DNA of 7,468 bases from positions 1 through 7,468 of the forward strand of contig JBNKLQ010000293.1 in NCBI GenBank assembly GCA_050292445.1, given 5' to 3'. Source of the stretch: Leptofilum sp050292445. GTDB taxonomy: Bacteria; Chloroflexota; Anaerolineae; Promineifilales; Promineifilaceae. Numbering within the stretch: position 1 is the stretch's first letter; each line of letters begins with the position of its first letter. The position numbers and the translations under genes were made by a program. Below the pieces are notes generated by a model. That model was given only the letters and a program-made list of their open reading frames with translations. It was not told where the DNA came from and did not search any database. This document shows, one piece after another, positions 5,876 to 7,468 of the stretch.

Positions 5876-6745
5876 CTATTGTGGATTAAGTACAGGTTGA
5901 TCAGCTGGATTTTCATACCAGGGTTCCATTACGTCTATAACATAAGCCTCTGTTTCGTGACAATCACTGCTAAATGCACAAAGCTCAACCAAAATATTAT
6001 CCCAAGTACAGGCATCGACTCCCATTCCACTGACGCAATTACTAATTGCTGCATTTACATTCCCCACACCTGTATTAAATGCTGCAACTGCTGCTGTCCA
6101 ACGCTGTTCTGGACTCATTGCTGTAAACCATTCTGAATTTACAGAGGCTATTTGACTGTATCCCCCTAGTAAAAGGGCAATTCCAGCACGAATGTTTTGA
6201 TATGGACTGTATCTGTTAATAGATCCCAAATCTCCGAAAATCCCATTGTAAAATTGAGCATTTGCGCCAGACAATTCATTTAAACCAATTTGGGTGATTT
6301 GCATAAGACCTTTCGCACCACTCAAGTTGTTTGCAAATGGGTCAAATTGACTTTCACGAGCTATCATCCGTTTAACGATTCTTGATAAAAAGAGACTGTC
6401 TGACTGACTGATAGTCGTCCAACTTGATGAGATTAATGAATCGATCGCAGTTGTAGTTAAAGCAAATATTTGATGATTATAATCATTCTGATTTGAGAAA
6501 GTTGGCTCCAAGCCTAAATTCCAATCAGAATTTAAACCACAAGCAACCGCATCGTAACCACTATCATAGGGATCATTGCACCAAACTGGATCGTGCCCGT
6601 CTGGATCAATGTAGTTGACAGGGTTATTGTATGAGTATGAGTATCTGTTTAAACTTTGTGGGTTGGCAGGGTTTGGTACAATGGTATCGGGAGACAACCA
6701 GCGGTTCGTGTTTGGCCTATAGTACCGCGCATTCATGTAACGCAT
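5876..6745 (-). CDS. Orphan Rhs C-terminal tip with lytic transglycosylase-like toxin domain (5'-truncated Rhs)
   Basis: Residues 1-51 are the end of an Rhs-repeat core: RYMNARYYRPNTNRWLSPDT, then PNPANPQSLNRYSY and YIDPDGH, the conserved border before variable Rhs tips. After it, about 115-235 match a family 1 lytic transglycosylase (SLT, lysozyme fold): MIARESQFDPFA with probable catalytic Glu131, GAKGLMQIT (144-151), a YSPYQNIRAGIALLLGGY segment (179-196) and AAFNTGVGNV (221-230). Such enzymes cleave the MurNAc-GlcNAc bond of peptidoglycan, so it is probably a wall-degrading polymorphic toxin tip. Six cysteines (56, 69, 237, 246, 256, 262) suggest disulfides outside the cell. An intact Rhs protein is usually over 1,000 aa; here everything before the last core segment is absent. 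The ATG at 6745 has no proper SD, and the frame stays open upstream into the ABC gene in another phase, so expression would rely on read-through or coupling from that gene. It may be a silent spare tip or a pseudogene fragment. Confidence 0.82.
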   Translation of the reverse strand: MRYMNARYYRPNTNRWLSPDTIVPNPANPQSLNRYSYSYNNPVNYIDPDGHDPVWCNDPYDSGYDAVACGLNSDWNLGLEPTFSNQNDYNHQIFALTTTAIDSLISSSWTTISQSDSLFLSRIVKRMIARESQFDPFANNLSGAKGLMQITQIGLNELSGANAQFYNGIFGDLGSINRYSPYQNIRAGIALLLGGYSQIASVNSEWFTAMSPEQRWTAAVAAFNTGVGNVNAAISNCVSGMGVDACTWDNILVELCAFSSDCHETEAYVIDVMEPWYENPADQPVLNPQ

Positions 6746-6756
6746 GCCCCATTTTA

Positions 6757-7468
6757 TTAATAAACCGTATCGCCGCGGACAAAAGCGGCCGTTTCCTGCC
6801 TCGTTGGCGCATTGAAAAACTGTTCTGTCTCGGCCACTTCAATCATCTCCCCGCCCCACAGCAGGGCCGTGCGCTGGGCAGTGCGCCGCGCCTGGAAGAT
6901 GTTGTGTGTCACCAGCACCACCGTCATGCCGCTACGCTCGTTTTCCTCCCGAATAATCGCCTCGATAATGCTCACGTTGCTGGGGTCCAGATTGGCCGTC
7001 GGCTCGTCCAGCAGCAGCACGTCTGGCTGGGTCACCAACGCCCGGGCCAGCGCCACCCGCTGCGCTTCCCCCGCCGACAGCTTGGGCGCGGCCTGGTCGG
7101 CCAGCGGGGTCAGCCCCAGTCGTTCCAGCCACTGCATTTCAACTTCCTCCGGCAAAGTTTGGCCGCGCAGCCCTGGCCCATAGCGCAAATTGGCCCGCAC
7201 TGAGCGCTGGAGCAGCAACGGCCGTTGAAAAACAGTGGTCACCCGCCGCCGCTGCGCCAAATCTAGTTCCGGTGTAGCCAACTCCCCATTAAAACGGATA
7301 CTGCCCCGGCTGGCTGGTTCCAAAAAGTTGAGCAACCGCAGCAGCGTGCTTTTGCCCGCCCCGCTTGGCCCCACCAGTGCCAAAATCTCCCCGCTGTAAA
7401 TGGTGAGCTGATCGAGGTTGAGGACGGTACGGCCGTCATACACCTTTTGCAATTGCGCGAGTTCGTAA
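6757..7468 (-). CDS. ABC transporter ATP-binding protein, tungstate/molybdate importer type (TupC-like), 5'-truncated by window edge
   Basis: The frame is open to the window edge (YELAQLQKVYDGRT...), so the TTG at 7452 is not the likely start; 236 residues are visible and only a few are probably missing. Numbered from the first visible residue, it has Walker A GPSGAGKST (33-41), the Q-loop Gln81 in VFQRPLLL, the ABC signature LSAGEAQR (130-137), Walker B VLLLDEPTANLDP (150-162), and the switch His188 in VTHN. It powers import of a substrate through a membrane permease in the cytoplasmic face of the membrane. The C-terminal FVRGDTVY and the LRLLNFLEP segment after Walker A are what I recall of TupC-type tungstate transporter ATPases, but the permease and binding protein are outside the window, so substrate is uncertain. 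Its 3' end looks complete. The Rhs tip begins 11 bp after its stop on the same strand. Confidence 0.88.
   Translation of the reverse strand, partial: YELAQLQKVYDGRTVLNLDQLTIYSGEILALVGPSGAGKSTLLRLLNFLEPASRGSIRFNGELATPELDLAQRRRVTTVFQRPLLLQRSVRANLRYGPGLRGQTLPEEVEMQWLERLGLTPLADQAAPKLSAGEAQRVALARALVTQPDVLLLDEPTANLDPSNVSIIEAIIREENERSGMTVVLVTHNIFQARRTAQRTALLWGGEMIEVAETEQFFNAPTRQETAAFVRGDTVY

Larger units (their letters stand above)
4803..6756. mobile_element. AT-rich Rhs-tip/lipoprotein island
   Basis: The two - strand genes here are clearly AT-richer than their flanks: bases 6421-6480 contain 17 G/C of 60, while 2461-2520 contain 46 of 60. The change falls within about 10 bp of the lipoprotein stop on the left and between the ABC stop (6757) and the Rhs ATG (6745) on the right. 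The octamer ACGGCCGT, found six times outside, is absent. No terminal inverted repeats, target duplication or transposase was found at the edges, so this is an island by composition and gene content only. Confidence 0.45.

Noticed and set aside
5876..6745. Reading the Rhs fragment as a normal secreted lytic transglycosylase
   Set aside because: There is no signal peptide, and the first 51 residues are clearly Rhs core border sequence.
6631..7203. Long + strand open frame across the Rhs tip and ABC gene
   Set aside because: It is antisense to clear ABC ATPase and Rhs motifs and has low-complexity, shadow-like composition.
1..7468. CRISPR array, rRNA or tRNA genes
   Set aside because: No regularly spaced direct repeats and no recognisable RNA gene signatures were found on either strand.

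Overview
The window (7,468 bp) looks like an accessory stretch of a moderately GC-rich bacterial chromosome. A Chloroflexota (Anaerolineae-like) host is my best guess. That rests on the Rhs core segment (DTIVPNPANPQSLNRYSY followed by NNPVNYIDPDGH), on a lipoprotein with a Thr/Pro-rich linker after its lipobox, and on general codon style. It is an inference from family resemblance, not proven by the sequence.

Left part (1-2079, + strand): the 3' end of a sulfotransferase-like gene, a small four-helix membrane protein of the LiaF/LiaI-like type, and a class I SAM-dependent methyltransferase. The latter two have clear Shine-Dalgarno (SD) sites. The methyltransferase leader carries a nearly perfect 28-bp palindrome.

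Middle (2094-4680, + strand): a two-gene operon of tyrosine recombinases, 286 and 522 aa. Both have the full R-K-H-R-H-Y active site, and they are joined by an ATGA stop/start overlap. A 63-nt imperfect hairpin that buries the first gene's SD lies in front, and a 50-nt hairpin starts 8 nt after the second gene's stop. Nearly all departures from perfect complementarity in these two hairpins are G.U pairs on the + strand, which suggests they act as folded + strand RNA or single-stranded DNA.

Right part (4803-7468, - strand): an AT-rich block holds an orphan Rhs C-terminal tip fused to a lytic transglycosylase-type (SLT/lysozyme-fold) domain. Eleven nucleotides downstream is a lipoprotein with PD40/TolB-like beta-propeller repeats. 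I read these as a candidate peptidoglycan-attacking toxin and its surface-anchored immunity or partner protein. The Rhs reading frame starts only 11 nt after the stop of a GC-rich ABC ATPase gene resembling tungstate/molybdate importers (TupC-like), whose 5' end lies outside the window. The bulk of the Rhs protein is missing, so the block looks like a displaced or horizontally acquired Rhs tip cassette inserted behind the ABC gene. The recombinase operon and the Rhs cassette converge on a 180-bp structured intergenic region.

The palindromic octamer ACGGCCGT occurs six times in the GC-rich parts and never in the AT-rich block, which supports different histories for the two.
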